Shown here: positions 8,141-16,778 of the stretch, in pieces
Numbering within the stretch: position 1 is the first letter of the stretch
Layout of the letters: every line of letters begins with the position of its first letter
Origin: Caulobacteraceae bacterium
GTDB taxonomy: Bacteria; Pseudomonadota; Alphaproteobacteria; Caulobacterales; Caulobacteraceae
Direction: 5' to 3'
DNA length: 38,128 nucleotides
NCBI GenBank assembly: GCA_947475465.1
Contig: CANJLK010000032.1
Span: 1 to 38,128 of the forward strand
Notes under the pieces: model-generated
The model's input: only the letters and a program-made list of their open reading frames with translations
Told to the model about the DNA's origin: nothing
Databases searched by the model: none
Position numbers and translations under genes: made by a program

Positions 8141-8856
8141 CAGTAGCGATAGCGCCACGCCGCCTGGAACCCGGCCTTTCGATAAAGGCTCCGGGCCGGG
8201 TTGTTCTCTTCGACCTGAAGGAAGACCTGCTGGACACCATGATCGGCGATGGCGCGGCCTAGCGCCGTGAGCACCTGGCTGGCCAGGCCCCTGCCCCGCC
8301 GATCCAGCGCCGTGCGCATGCCGTGAACGCCGGCCCAGCCATGGCCGAAGCTGGCCGCGCCGACAGCCACGGTGCGGCCCTGCTCGCGGACCGCGGCATA
8401 GACGGCGCCCGGGGAGCGCGAGAGCGCTTCCACCCGGTGCGCCCCATCAACAGGATCGAAGCCCTCGCCCAGGAACACCGAGGCCCAACCCGCATCGGGC
8501 GCCGGCAGGCGTTCCGCCGGCCGATCATGCAGGGCGGCCAGCAGCGCGGCGTCACCGACCTTCACCACGGTGGGCTGGCGGCCGTCATAGCCACGAGCCT
8601 CCAGCGCCTCGCGGACCGCCGCCAGGCCCGGCGCCTCGGCGACACGGAACGCCGGCGCCACGCCCTGGGCGCGATAGGCCGCCTCGATGGCGGGGATGGC
8701 CTCGGGCCCTGTCTCGTGGCTAAGCGGCACGGCGCTGTTGGCCCGGCCTATCGTCCCGCGGTCCAGGGAGACCAGCCAACCGTCGATCTCGACGACCGTG
8801 GACGCAGCGACTCCGGCGACGGTGGCCCTCTCGATAGCCTCGACGTCGCGCCTCAG
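8131..8856 (-). CDS. GNAT-family N-acetyltransferase, probable CTG start
   Basis: GNAT enzymes transfer an acetyl group from acetyl-CoA to an amine. The C-terminal half has the acetyl-CoA-binding segment [20 protein letters not shown], then [20 protein letters not shown], the usual end of a GNAT domain. The first ATG/GTG/TTG in frame is the GTG at 8730 (199 residues), but the upstream frame encodes more family-like sequence: [11 protein letters not shown], then [20 protein letters not shown], matching the N-terminus of a GNAT subgroup that usually shows an ER...DGW...RANS pattern. No standard start exists for that part. A CTG at 8856-8854 overlaps the smpB stop as CTGA, mimicking the ATGA overlaps seen elsewhere in the window, and gives 241 residues, the expected size. 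The substrate is unknown. Confidence 0.75.
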   Translation of the reverse strand: MRRDVEAIERATVAGVAASTVVEIDGWLVSLDRGTIGRANSAVPLSHETGPEAIPAIEAAYRAQGVAPAFRVAEAPGLAAVREALEARGYDGRQPTVVKVGDAALLAALHDRPAERLPAPDAGWASVFLGEGFDPVDGAHRVEALSRSPGAVYAAVREQGRTVAVGAASFGHGWAGVHGMRTALDRRGRGLASQVLTALGRAIADHGVQQVFLQVEENNPARSLYRKAGFQAAWRYRYWRR

Positions 8857-9332
8857 CTGCGGTCGCCCTTCATCAGCCGGGCCTTGTCCCGCTGCCAGTC
8901 GCGGGCGGCGCTGGTTTCGCGTTTGTCGTGCTCTTTCTTGCCCTTTGCGAGGGAAAGCTCGAGCTTTGCGAGGCCCTTCTCGTTCCAGAACAGCTTGGTC
9001 GGGATGATGGTCCGGCCCTCGCGCTGCACGGCGCCGATCAGCTTGTCGATCTCCTTGCGCTTGAGGAGCAGTTTCCTGTGCCGGCGGGGCTCGTGGTTGA
9101 AGTGCGGGCCGGACTGGGCGTAGGGCGGAATATCGGCGTTGACGAGGACGATCTCGTCGCCCTGCACGGCAGCGTAGCTCTCGGCGATGTTGGCCCGGCC
9201 AACCCGCAGGGACTTCACCTCCGACCCGGTCAGCGCGATGCCGGCCTCGTAGCGGTCCTCCAGGAAATAGTCGAACCGCGCGCGGCGGTTCTCCGCGATG
9301 AGCTTGTTCGCGGGGTCTTTTTTCGGCGCCAT
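8853..9332 (-). CDS. smpB: SsrA-binding protein SmpB
   Basis: SmpB binds tmRNA and brings it to stalled ribosomes for trans-translation. The 159-residue product starts [20 protein letters not shown], and contains the family core [34 protein letters not shown] and a basic C-terminal tail ([18 protein letters not shown]) that mimics the mRNA/anticodon region in the ribosome. Length is normal. The ATG at 9332 overlaps the dapA stop by one base in TGATG, so translation is likely coupled to dapA. The stop overlaps the probable CTG start of the acetyltransferase. The dapA-smpB order is common in alphaproteobacteria. Confidence 0.96.
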   Translation of the reverse strand: MAPKKDPANKLIAENRRARFDYFLEDRYEAGIALTGSEVKSLRVGRANIAESYAAVQGDEIVLVNADIPPYAQSGPHFNHEPRRHRKLLLKRKEIDKLIGAVQREGRTIIPTKLFWNEKGLAKLELSLAKGKKEHDKRETSAARDWQRDKARLMKGDRS

Positions 9333-10216
9333 CAGATCACGCCGGCGTCCCGCATGGCGGCGACGACCTCGGTGCGGCAGGCTTCGGAGGCCCGCACGAT
9401 GGGCAGGCGCGCGTCTTCCTGGCAAAGACCCAGGTGGGCGAGCGCGAACTTGGTGGGCGATGGCGAGGCGTCCAGGAATAGCGCCTTGTGCAGGCGAATC
9501 AGCCGATCCTGGCCGGTTAGCGCGCCCGCCCACTGGCCGCTCAGCGCATCGTTATAGAAAGCCGAGACCTGTTCAGGCGCCACGTTTGCGGTGACCGAGA
9601 TGCAGCCATGGCCGCCATGGGCAATGTAGCCGAGGGCCGAGTCGTCGTTGCCGGACAGCATGACCCAGCCCTCGCCGCAGGCGATGCGCTGGCCGCTGGC
9701 CCGGGCCATGTCGCCCGTCGCATCCTTGATCCCAACGATGTTCGGCAGCTTCGAGAGCCGGGCCAATGTGTCGTTGGAGATGTCGACGCTGGTGCGGGCC
9801 GGCACGTTGTAGACCAGGACCGGCAACTGCACCGCCTCGTTGATCGCCGCGTAGTGGGCGTAGAGACCCTCCTGGCTGGGACGGTTGTAGTAGGGCGTGA
9901 CCACCAGGGCGGCGTCGGCGCCGACACTCTTGGCGTGGCGCACCAGTTCGATGGCCTCGGAGGTGGAATTCGAGCCGGCGCCCGCCACAACGGGCACGCG
10001 GCCGGCGGCGGTCTTGATGCACAGCTCGACCACGCGCCGGTGCTCGTCGTGGCTGAGCGTCGCCGTCTCGCCGGTGGTGCCGACCGGGACCAGCCCGTGC
10101 ACGCCGCCAGCGATCTGGCGCTCCACCAGGCGCACGAAGGCGTCCTCGTCGACCTGGCCGTCGCGGAATGGCGTAATGAGCGCCGGAAGGACGCCCCTGA
10201 ACAAAGGCTGTACCAT
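9332..10216 (-). CDS. dapA: 4-hydroxy-tetrahydrodipicolinate synthase
   Basis: DapA condenses pyruvate with aspartate semialdehyde, the first committed step towards diaminopimelate and lysine. The 294-residue protein is a TIM barrel with GTTGE (residues 46-50) binding pyruvate, YNVPAR with the proton-relay Tyr136, and GIKDATGD with the Schiff-base Lys164. All catalytic residues are present and numbering matches the E. coli enzyme with a three-residue shift. I chose the ATG at 10216 (MVQPLFRG); a TTG three codons upstream is less likely. The gene leads a minus-strand chain dapA-smpB-acetyltransferase and is divergent from the lytic transglycosylase gene; both products serve peptidoglycan, one as precursor supply and one as turnover. 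Confidence 0.96.
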   Translation of the reverse strand: MVQPLFRGVLPALITPFRDGQVDEDAFVRLVERQIAGGVHGLVPVGTTGETATLSHDEHRRVVELCIKTAAGRVPVVAGAGSNSTSEAIELVRHAKSVGADAALVVTPYYNRPSQEGLYAHYAAINEAVQLPVLVYNVPARTSVDISNDTLARLSKLPNIVGIKDATGDMARASGQRIACGEGWVMLSGNDDSALGYIAHGGHGCISVTANVAPEQVSAFYNDALSGQWAGALTGQDRLIRLHKALFLDASPSPTKFALAHLGLCQEDARLPIVRASEACRTEVVAAMRDAGVI

Positions 10217-10339
10217 GGTGAGCAAATTGCCGTGAGTTGGCGCTTTTTAAGCGGCGTTTAGGTTTGGCGCGACAATATGTTGGGGTGGCCCAAGGCCGCA
10301 ATGACCGTATTTGATTCGGTGCGTATCTGGAGGCGAGCT

Positions 10340-12460
10340 TTGCACGCTGTCGCCCGTAAGGCTCTACCGATCCTAGGCGTCGTCCTGATGGCGAGCGCGG
10401 TGGCGCGCGCCCAGCCCGGCGACCTTGCCGCCGACCCCTTGGGTGACGTCCTGGCGGCGGCGACCCAGGCGGTGCCCGACGCGGTCGTCTTTCGCCAGAA
10501 CGCCAGCCACCCGCTAACCGCCAGTGATCAGCAGATGTTCCGCCAGGCGGTGGAATCGGCAAGGCGCGGCGAGATTGGCGCGGCCAGGAGCGCCATCGCG
10601 ACGATCGGCGACACCCTGGCCCGCCGCGCCGCGACCTGGGTCCTGGTCGACACCTCGGCGGACTCGCTGGGCTTTTTCGAGGTCGACAATGCGCGCCGCG
10701 AACTGGCCAGCTGGCCGCGCGCCGCCAGGCGCCAGGCCGCCGCCGAACGGCTGATCGAGGCATCCGGAAAATCCCCACAGCAGATCGTCGACTGGTTCGC
10801 CGGCGCCGAGCCCGCCACGCCGCAGGGCGCCATGGCGCTGGCCTCCGCCTACCGGGGTCTCGGCCGGAGCAGCGACGCCGCCACGGTGGTCCGGCGATGG
10901 TGGCGAGACAAGGTGTTCGACGTCGAGGCCCAGCGCGCCATGCAGGCGCGGTTTGGCGACATCCTGACCGCCGAGGACAACCTGCGCCGGGCCGACGTCC
11001 TTCTCTATGGCCAGCCCGGGCCCGCGGCCCGCGAGATGCTGGCGCAGCTGACACCCGAGCAGCAGCAGGCCGCCGCCGTGCGCCAGGCTTTCCGGGCCGA
11101 CTCTCCCAGCGCCAACACCCTGCTGGCCGCCCTGCCCGCCGACCAGGCCAACAGCGCCGGGGTGGCTTTTGAGCGGGCCGCTTACCTGCGCCGCAAGGGA
11201 CTGGACAGCGCCGCCCTGGAACTTGCCGCCTATTTCCCGCGCGACGTGGCCAGCCCCGAGATCGCCGAGCGGATCTGGAAGGAGCGCCACTACCTGGTGC
11301 TTTCGGCGCTGAAGAGCGGCGACGCGCGACTGGCCTACGCGGCCGCGGCGGAATGCGGTTTCACCGTCGGCGGCGACGCGGCGGACGCTGAGTTCTATGC
11401 CGGCTGGATCGCCCTCACCCGCCTCAACGACCCGGCCAAGGCTGAGAAGCATTTCAAGGCCCTGGAGCGCATCGCCACTACCGCGATCACCACCGGGCGG
11501 GCCGAGTACTGGCTGGGCCGCACCGCCGAGGCGCGGCGCGATCGCGACGCCAGCCGGACCTACTACGGCGAGGCGGCCAAGTTCTACACGACCTTCTACG
11601 GCCAGCTGGCCGCCGAGAAGCTCGGCCACCGCCTGACGTTGGGCGCCGATCCAGTGATCACCGCCGACCTGCGCGCACGCTTCGAGGGCCGCGAGGCGGT
11701 CCAGGCGACCAGGCTGTTCTACGACGCGGGCCTGCACGATCTCTTCCGGACCTTCGTGGCCGGGCTCGACGACACCTTGCCCACCGCCGAGGACGAGGCC
11801 CTGCTGATCGACCTGACCCGCGGCTATGGCGATCAGGACGCGTCGATGAAGGTGGCGCGGGTGGCCGCGCAGCGGGGCTTTGTCCTGCCGCAACGGGCCT
11901 ATCCTTTCCTGCCTCCTCCAGAAGTCACCGGCGGCGCGGAGCCGGCGCTCGTACTGGCGATCACGCGCCAGGAAAGCGGCTTCAACCCCGTCATCCGTTC
12001 CGGCGCAGGCGCGCGGGGGATGATGCAGCTGATGCCGACCACGGCGGCGATCCTGGCCCGCAAGACCGGCGTCAGCTATTCGCCGGGACGGCTGGACGAC
12101 CCGGACTACAACATGCGCCTGGGCTCGACCTATCTGGGCCAGCTGGTTGAACGGTTCTCCGGCTCCTACGTCATGGCGACGGCGGGCTATAACGCCGGCC
12201 CGGGCCGTCCGGTCCAGTGGTCCAGCTTCTGCGGCGACCCGCGCGGCGGGTCGACCGATCCGGTCGACTTCATCGAGTGCATCCCGTTCTCGGAAACCCG
12301 CAACTACGTGATGCGGGTGATGGAGAACATGCAGGTCTACCGCGCCAAGCTGAATGGCGGCGCAGCCGCGATCACCCTGTCCGCCGACCTGCGCCGCGGG
12401 GCCTATGGCTATCCCTCAAACGGACCCGTGGTGGCGTCAGCCGGAGAGCCGACCAGCTAG
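10340..12460 (+). CDS. Soluble lytic murein transglycosylase (Slt70-like)
   Basis: This periplasmic enzyme cleaves the glycan strands of peptidoglycan, forming 1,6-anhydro-muramic ends. The protein has a signal peptide (HAVARKALPILGVVLMASAV, cleaved after ARA), a long alpha-helical superhelical region, and a C-terminal SLT domain. In that domain TRQESGFNP holds the catalytic Glu (codon 11972-11974), followed by GARGMMQLMPTTA, the NMRLGSTYL segment and YNAGPGR. I chose the TTG at 10340 (706 residues) because it has GGAGG six bases upstream and puts a compact signal peptide at the N-terminus. The ATGs at 10277 and 10301 are in frame and possible but lack such a site. Its stop codon shares a CTAG with the stop of the convergent membrane-protein gene. 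Confidence 0.9.
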   Translation: MHAVARKALPILGVVLMASAVARAQPGDLAADPLGDVLAAATQAVPDAVVFRQNASHPLTASDQQMFRQAVESARRGEIGAARSAIATIGDTLARRAATWVLVDTSADSLGFFEVDNARRELASWPRAARRQAAAERLIEASGKSPQQIVDWFAGAEPATPQGAMALASAYRGLGRSSDAATVVRRWWRDKVFDVEAQRAMQARFGDILTAEDNLRRADVLLYGQPGPAAREMLAQLTPEQQQAAAVRQAFRADSPSANTLLAALPADQANSAGVAFERAAYLRRKGLDSAALELAAYFPRDVASPEIAERIWKERHYLVLSALKSGDARLAYAAAAECGFTVGGDAADAEFYAGWIALTRLNDPAKAEKHFKALERIATTAITTGRAEYWLGRTAEARRDRDASRTYYGEAAKFYTTFYGQLAAEKLGHRLTLGADPVITADLRARFEGREAVQATRLFYDAGLHDLFRTFVAGLDDTLPTAEDEALLIDLTRGYGDQDASMKVARVAAQRGFVLPQRAYPFLPPPEVTGGAEPALVLAITRQESGFNPVIRSGAGARGMMQLMPTTAAILARKTGVSYSPGRLDDPDYNMRLGSTYLGQLVERFSGSYVMATAGYNAGPGRPVQWSSFCGDPRGGSTDPVDFIECIPFSETRNYVMRVMENMQVYRAKLNGGAAAITLSADLRRGAYGYPSNGPVVASAGEPTS

Positions 12461-12816
12461 GCCGCGGTCGCGGTGCGAACGTAGGCGGCGACGAACATCG
12501 CCAGCCAGACCAGGTCGATCATCCCCAACCCGAAGACGAGCGGCGTCACGCGACCTAGCGCGTAGAGCCAGGACAACGCCACGACGAAGGTGAGTTTCTC
12601 GACGATGCAGGCCGGCATGACCGGGCGCAGGCGCTGGGGATCGCGGGCGACGATCAGGAACAGGATCTGGAAGGCCAGGCCCGCGCCGATGAAGCCGTAG
12701 TAGAATTCCGGATGATTGACCGGCGGAGTGAGCCTCCGCTCGGTGAAATAAAGCGGCGGCAGGGTGACTACGCCATAGATGCCTGCGGCGGCGAAGGCCC
12801 AACGGGCGAACCGCAT
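12457..12816 (-). CDS. Small four-helix membrane protein, unknown function
   Basis: I do not recognise the family by name. The 119-residue product has four hydrophobic segments at about residues 5-25, 40-58, 70-90 and 95-115, with short polar loops, and no signal-peptide cleavage site. It starts four bases after the stop of the TetR-family regulator gene, so the two are almost certainly co-transcribed, and the regulator may control this gene. The 3' end overlaps the transglycosylase gene by the shared CTAG stop. Confidence 0.8.
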   Translation of the reverse strand: MRFARWAFAAAGIYGVVTLPPLYFTERRLTPPVNHPEFYYGFIGAGLAFQILFLIVARDPQRLRPVMPACIVEKLTFVVALSWLYALGRVTPLVFGLGMIDLVWLAMFVAAYVRTATAA

Positions 12817-12820
12817 GGGG

Positions 12821-13450
12821 TCAGCTCGCCACCGCGCCGCCGATCAGGCTGTCGAGGGTCACATTGATCAGGGCGTCGCGATCGACCCACTTGAAATCAG
12901 GCCGCACAATCAGCAGCGCCACGACACCGTGGCAGGACATCCAAAGCGCCTGGGCGACGCTATCGCCGTCGCCGACCCGCAACCGCCCGGCCGCGGCGAT
13001 GTCGCGCACGGCCTTGGCGAAGATCTCATAGGACTGATAGCTCAGGTCCCGGGCGCCTTCGGTCCAGGTCGAGGGCGGGCGCGGCGCACAGTAGACGAGC
13101 TGGTAGGAATTCGGATGCTCCAGCCCCCAGCGCATGTAGGTTTCCAGCATCATGCGCACGGCGACAACGGGATCGGCCACCTTGGCGGTGATCTCGCGGT
13201 TGCGCTCGATCAGCTGGGTCAGGGTGCGCTCGGAGATCTCGAGCAGGATCGCGCCCTTGTCCTGGAAATGCATGTAGAGCGCGGTGGAGGAGACGCCGAC
13301 CTCGTCGGCGATCTTGCGGATCGTGGCGCCCTCATAGCCCTCGGCGACGAAGATGCGTTCGGCGGCTTCCAGGATCTCGGCGCGGCGCAGGTGGCCGTCG
13401 CCCTTGGCTTTGCGGGCCGACCGGCGGGTCGTGGTCTCGGCGTCCGACAC
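12821..13450 (-). CDS. TetR/AcrR-family transcriptional regulator
   Basis: This is a one-component repressor: an N-terminal DNA-binding domain and a C-terminal ligand pocket. The helix-turn-helix region runs RAEILEAAERIFVAEGYEGA then IRKIADEVGVSSTALYMHF, typical of TetR proteins. The rest has the WHG-like features MMLETYMRWGLEHPNSYQLV and LWMSCHGVVALLI. I prefer the GTG at 13450 (209 residues), which has TGAGG nine bases upstream. An ATG at 13501 would add 17 residues and has no ribosome-binding site. It lies upstream of the four-helix membrane-protein gene and is divergent from the methyltransferase genes, so one operator between 13451 and 13608 could control both directions. The ligand is unknown. 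Confidence 0.88.
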   Translation of the reverse strand: MSDAETTTRRSARKAKGDGHLRRAEILEAAERIFVAEGYEGATIRKIADEVGVSSTALYMHFQDKGAILLEISERTLTQLIERNREITAKVADPVVAVRMMLETYMRWGLEHPNSYQLVYCAPRPPSTWTEGARDLSYQSYEIFAKAVRDIAAAGRLRVGDGDSVAQALWMSCHGVVALLIVRPDFKWVDRDALINVTLDSLIGGAVAS

Positions 13451-13608
13451 AGCAAAAACCTCACAACTGTCCTTGGCCCTATCGGTAGCGCAAACCGCCA
13501 TGCGGACAAAGCCTTACGTCGAAATCGGCGGCGTTATGACGAGGCTCGGAGCCCGCCGGCGACCGCCGGCACTGGACGAGAGGGCGGGCGAGCGCGTAAG
13601 CGCGACGG

Positions 13609-14526
13609 ATGAGCGCCACGGGTCCCAAGGTGTCCGAATCGCCCGGCGTCATGCGCACGCTGGGTTGGTCGGACTACGCCCTGCTGGACTCAGGCCACGG
13701 ACGCAAGCTGGAGCGGTATGGCCGCTTCACCGTGGTGCGCCCCGAACCGCAATGCCTGTGGGCGCCCGCCCTGCCCCCCGAGACCTGGGCCGCGGCCGAC
13801 GCGGTGTTCGACCCAACGGACGAGGAGGACGCCGGCCGCTGGAAGTTCCGGGCCGAGCCCGCCGACACCTGGCCGCTGGCGTGGGGCGATGTGAAGTTCA
13901 AAGGCCGGTTCACCGCCTTCCGCCACCTGGCGTTCTTCCCGGAGCAGGCGGCCAACTGGTCGTGGCTGCAGGCCGCTGTGCGCGAGGCCGGTCCCCCGCC
14001 AAGGGTGCTGAACCTGTTCGGCTATACCGGGGTCGCCAGCCTGGCCATGGCCGCGGCGGGCGCGGCGGTCACCCATGTGGACGCCTCCAAGAAGGCCGTG
14101 GGCTGGGCTCGCGAGAACGCCGAGCTTTCGGGGCTGTCCGACCGCCCGATCCGCTGGATCACCGAGGACGCCCGCAAATATGTCCAGCGCGAGGTGAGGC
14201 GCGGCTCGAAGTACGAGGGGATCATCCTCGATCCGCCCAAATACGGCCGCGGACCGGACGGCGAGGTCTGGAGGCTGTTCGAGGACCTGCCTGAACTTGC
14301 AAGGCTATGCGGCGAACTTCTCTCGGAAAATGCCCGTTTCCTGGTGCTGAACGCCTATGCCGAACGGATTTCCGGGGCGGCGCTTTCAGGCCTGCTGGCC
14401 GAGACCCTGAAGGAGCGCGGCGGGACCATCGAATGGGGCGAACTGGCTCTCGTCCAGGACGGCGGCGCGCGCCAGGTGGGGATGAGCTTCTATGCCCGCT
14501 GGAAGGCCGAGGGAGGCGCGTCGTGA
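13609..14526 (+). CDS. Class I SAM-dependent methyltransferase (RlmI/RlmK-like)
   Basis: A Rossmann-fold methyltransferase, probably acting on rRNA. Motif I is VLNLFGYTGVASLAMAAAGA (residues 133-152), followed by the acidic HVDASKKAV SAM-binding strand and the DPPKYGRG motif (residues 208-215), which is the catalytic motif of RNA and DNA base methyltransferases related to the RlmI/RlmL group. No PUA or THUMP domain is obvious; residues 1-120 form a separate beta-rich region. An internal ATG at residue 15 could also start it. The stop codon overlaps the GTG of the next gene as GTGA, and that gene encodes a SpoU-type RNA methyltransferase, supporting an RNA-modification operon. The exact target nucleotide cannot be stated. 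Confidence 0.87.
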   Translation: MSATGPKVSESPGVMRTLGWSDYALLDSGHGRKLERYGRFTVVRPEPQCLWAPALPPETWAAADAVFDPTDEEDAGRWKFRAEPADTWPLAWGDVKFKGRFTAFRHLAFFPEQAANWSWLQAAVREAGPPPRVLNLFGYTGVASLAMAAAGAAVTHVDASKKAVGWARENAELSGLSDRPIRWITEDARKYVQREVRRGSKYEGIILDPPKYGRGPDGEVWRLFEDLPELARLCGELLSENARFLVLNAYAERISGAALSGLLAETLKERGGTIEWGELALVQDGGARQVGMSFYARWKAEGGAS

Positions 14527-15314
14527 GCCTGCGGACCGTCACCTCGCTGACCAACCCGACGGTCAAGGCGGTGCGCGCCCTGCACCTGCGCAAGGAACGC
14601 GAGGAAACGGGCCTGTTCGTGGCCGAGGGCCTGAAAACCGTCACCGAGGGGATCGAGACCGGCCATGCGCCGAAGATCCTGCTGCATGGCGCCGAGGCGG
14701 TGGGCCACCCCCTGATGCGCAAGGCGATCGACGCCACCATGGCCGCCGGCGGCCAGGTCATCGAGGTCACCCAGGACATCCTCGCCAAGGTGTCGCGCCG
14801 GGATAACCCACAGGCGGTCGTGGGCGTCTTCGAGCAGGTCTTCTTTCCCCTCGACACCCTGCCCCCGCACAGCGCGCCCTGCTGGGTGGCGCTGCACAGG
14901 GTGCGGGATCCTGGGAACCTCGGCACCATCATCCGCACGGCGGACGCCGCGGGACTGGGCGGGGTGATCCTGGTGGGCGAGTGCTGCGACCCCTATTCGG
15001 TTGAAGCCGTACGGGCGACCATGGGTTCGATCTTCGCCGTGCCCCTGACGCGGGCGAGCGAGGCCGAGTTCGCGGCGTGGCGAAACGGCTGGCCCGGCTC
15101 AGTGGTCGGCACACTGCTCACCGCGCCCGTCAGCCACACGGAGGCCGTCTATGCCCGGCCAACCCTCTTGTTCATGGGTAATGAGCAACAGGGCCTGACC
15201 GAGGAGATGGCGGCGCTGTGCGACGTCAATGTGAAGATCCCCATGCGCGGCCGGGCCGACAGCCTGAACCTGTCGGTGGCCACGGGCATCATGATCTACG
15301 CGGCGACCGCCTAG
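14523..15314 (+). CDS. TrmH/SpoU-family RNA 2'-O-methyltransferase
   Basis: SPOUT-fold enzymes methylate ribose 2'-OH in tRNA or rRNA using SAM. The 263-residue protein has an N-terminal substrate-binding region (LFVAEGLKTV) and the three SPOUT motifs: VRDPGNLGTIIRTADAAG, LLFMGNEQQGL and IPMRGRADSLNLSVATGI, which together make the trefoil-knot SAM site. I chose the GTG at 14523, which overlaps the upstream stop in GTGA; the frame is open upstream but that sequence is the methyltransferase gene read in another frame. The stop shares CTAG with the stop of the convergent Rieske gene. The target base is not deducible. Confidence 0.92.
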   Translation: MSLRTVTSLTNPTVKAVRALHLRKEREETGLFVAEGLKTVTEGIETGHAPKILLHGAEAVGHPLMRKAIDATMAAGGQVIEVTQDILAKVSRRDNPQAVVGVFEQVFFPLDTLPPHSAPCWVALHRVRDPGNLGTIIRTADAAGLGGVILVGECCDPYSVEAVRATMGSIFAVPLTRASEAEFAAWRNGWPGSVVGTLLTAPVSHTEAVYARPTLLFMGNEQQGLTEEMAALCDVNVKIPMRGRADSLNLSVATGIMIYAATA

Positions 15315-16681
15315 GCGTCTTCCCGGGCCCAGGGCTTGGGCGCCAATTCCGGCATGTGGGCGCCGCCGTCGCCGACCCGCAAGGTCTCGGCCGCATCGAC
15401 GATGGTGAGGTCGGCGGGCAGCTCCAGGAAGCCCGGCCGGATCAGGTAGCCATCTGGATTGTCCACGCCCGGCGGAACCGCCCCGTGGTCGGCCAGGGCC
15501 TTGGCCGCGGCGATCAGGCGCTGGCGGATGCGGATGTGGAACAGGTCGGCCACGCCCAGGTGCTCGTCCGTGCGGTCGACAATCGGATCCATGCTCTCAG
15601 ACATGCAGGTGTCCTCGAGGATGACGTTGCTGAGGCCGGTGAAGGTCACGCGGCTGCGCTGCTTGTCGCGGTCGATGCCGTAGTCGTTGTGCTCGCCGTC
15701 GATCCAGCGGAACCGGCCGAGCCAGTCGGTGGTGTTCGGGCGCAAGGGCAGGCTGCGCCACATCTCGTCGTTGTAGAATTCCCGCGACCCATCCTCGGTC
15801 GTCGCCGCAAGGCCAGAGGCGATGACGAAGGCCATGGTGTGGGTGTCGTCCATGGGCACCTTCATGGTGATGCCCGCGGCCTTCTGGGTCCAGCCGGACG
15901 CAACCTTCTCGCCGATGCCGATACCGACCCCGGTCTGGCCGAAGAACGGGAACAGGTAGTTCTGCAGGTACCAGGACTTCATGGTCCCGCCCGGCATGGT
16001 CCGATAGGAGCCGCTCATGACGCCAGCGGCGGTGTCGAGCACCTCGTAGCGAGGCGCCCGGTCGCGCATCAGTTCGCGAAGCGCACTGCCTTCGGGCAGT
16101 TGTTCGGCTTCGGAGTGGCCGCCGTGCAGGAACCCGAAGTGGGTGATGTCGAGGTCGTTCTCGAAGGCCTGGAGCCAGTTGCACTCCACCTGATAGGCCA
16201 TCAGGGTGGTGTCCCGAGGATTGGCGTCGAAGACCTCGAGGGCCGGCATCGGCGGCGGCGTCTCGCGCGGGCCCATATAGGTCCAGACCAAGCCCGCGCG
16301 CTCGACGCACGGATAGGCCTTGGCGCGGAGCTTGTCCTTGAAACCGCGCTCCGGCGGCTCGTTGGGCATGTCCATGCAGCGGCCTGCGACGTCGAACTTC
16401 CAGCCATGGAAGACGCAGCGCAGGCCGCCTTCCTCGTTACGCCCGTAGAACAGCGAGGCCTTCTTGTGCGGGCACTGGTGCGGCATCAGGCCGACCCGCC
16501 CCTCGGTGTCGCGGAAGGCCACCAGACGCTCACCCAGCAGCAGCACCCGCAACGGATCGCCGTCCGGCTTGGGCAGTTCGCTGGAAAGGCAGGCCGGCAC
16601 CCAATACTGGCGCATCAGGTCGCCCATGGGCGTACCCGGACCGACCCGGGTGATCAGTTCGTTGTCCTTGGCGCTCAGCAC
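15311..16681 (-). CDS. Rieske non-heme iron oxygenase, alpha subunit (phthalate 4,5-dioxygenase-like)
   Basis: Such enzymes use electrons from a Rieske 2Fe-2S cluster and a mononuclear iron to oxygenate aromatic or related substrates, often by O-demethylation. The Rieske site is C70-x-H72 and C89-x2-H92. The mononuclear iron site is in ENDLDITHFGFLH, with Asp178, His181 and His186 in the family spacing. The 456-residue length and the CPHKKASLFYG form resemble phthalate 4,5-dioxygenase and O-demethylase oxygenases. The GTG at 16681 has GGAGAAG upstream. No reductase or ferredoxin gene is seen here, so electrons must come from elsewhere. It lies downstream of a PhyH-like oxygenase gene with a hairpin between them. 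Substrate unknown. Confidence 0.92.
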   Translation of the reverse strand: MLSAKDNELITRVGPGTPMGDLMRQYWVPACLSSELPKPDGDPLRVLLLGERLVAFRDTEGRVGLMPHQCPHKKASLFYGRNEEGGLRCVFHGWKFDVAGRCMDMPNEPPERGFKDKLRAKAYPCVERAGLVWTYMGPRETPPPMPALEVFDANPRDTTLMAYQVECNWLQAFENDLDITHFGFLHGGHSEAEQLPEGSALRELMRDRAPRYEVLDTAAGVMSGSYRTMPGGTMKSWYLQNYLFPFFGQTGVGIGIGEKVASGWTQKAAGITMKVPMDDTHTMAFVIASGLAATTEDGSREFYNDEMWRSLPLRPNTTDWLGRFRWIDGEHNDYGIDRDKQRSRVTFTGLSNVILEDTCMSESMDPIVDRTDEHLGVADLFHIRIRQRLIAAAKALADHGAVPPGVDNPDGYLIRPGFLELPADLTIVDAAETLRVGDGGAHMPELAPKPWAREDA

Positions 16682-16725
16682 GGGGCTTCTCCGGAACTTG
16701 GGTCGTCACGGGTCCAGACACGGCT

Positions 16726-16757
16726 CCGCAGCCGGGCGCGCGAACGCCCGGCTGCGG
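16726..16757 (-). terminator. Strong intercistronic hairpin between the PhyH-like and Rieske genes
   Basis: CCGCAGCCGGGCG (16726-16738) and CGCCCGGCTGCGG (16745-16757) form a perfect 13-base stem with a six-base loop. It lies in the 97-base gap between the two oxygenase genes, 21 bases after the PhyH stop. There is no T-run. It may terminate part of the transcripts, stabilise the upstream message, or separate two transcription units. Confidence 0.5.
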
Positions 16758-16778
16758 CCGTCATCGGCGAACCGACAG

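Noticed and set aside
9573..11054. 493-codon minus-strand frame spanning dapA and the transglycosylase
   Set aside because: Arg/Pro-rich out-of-frame translation that crosses two well-supported divergent genes and their promoter region.
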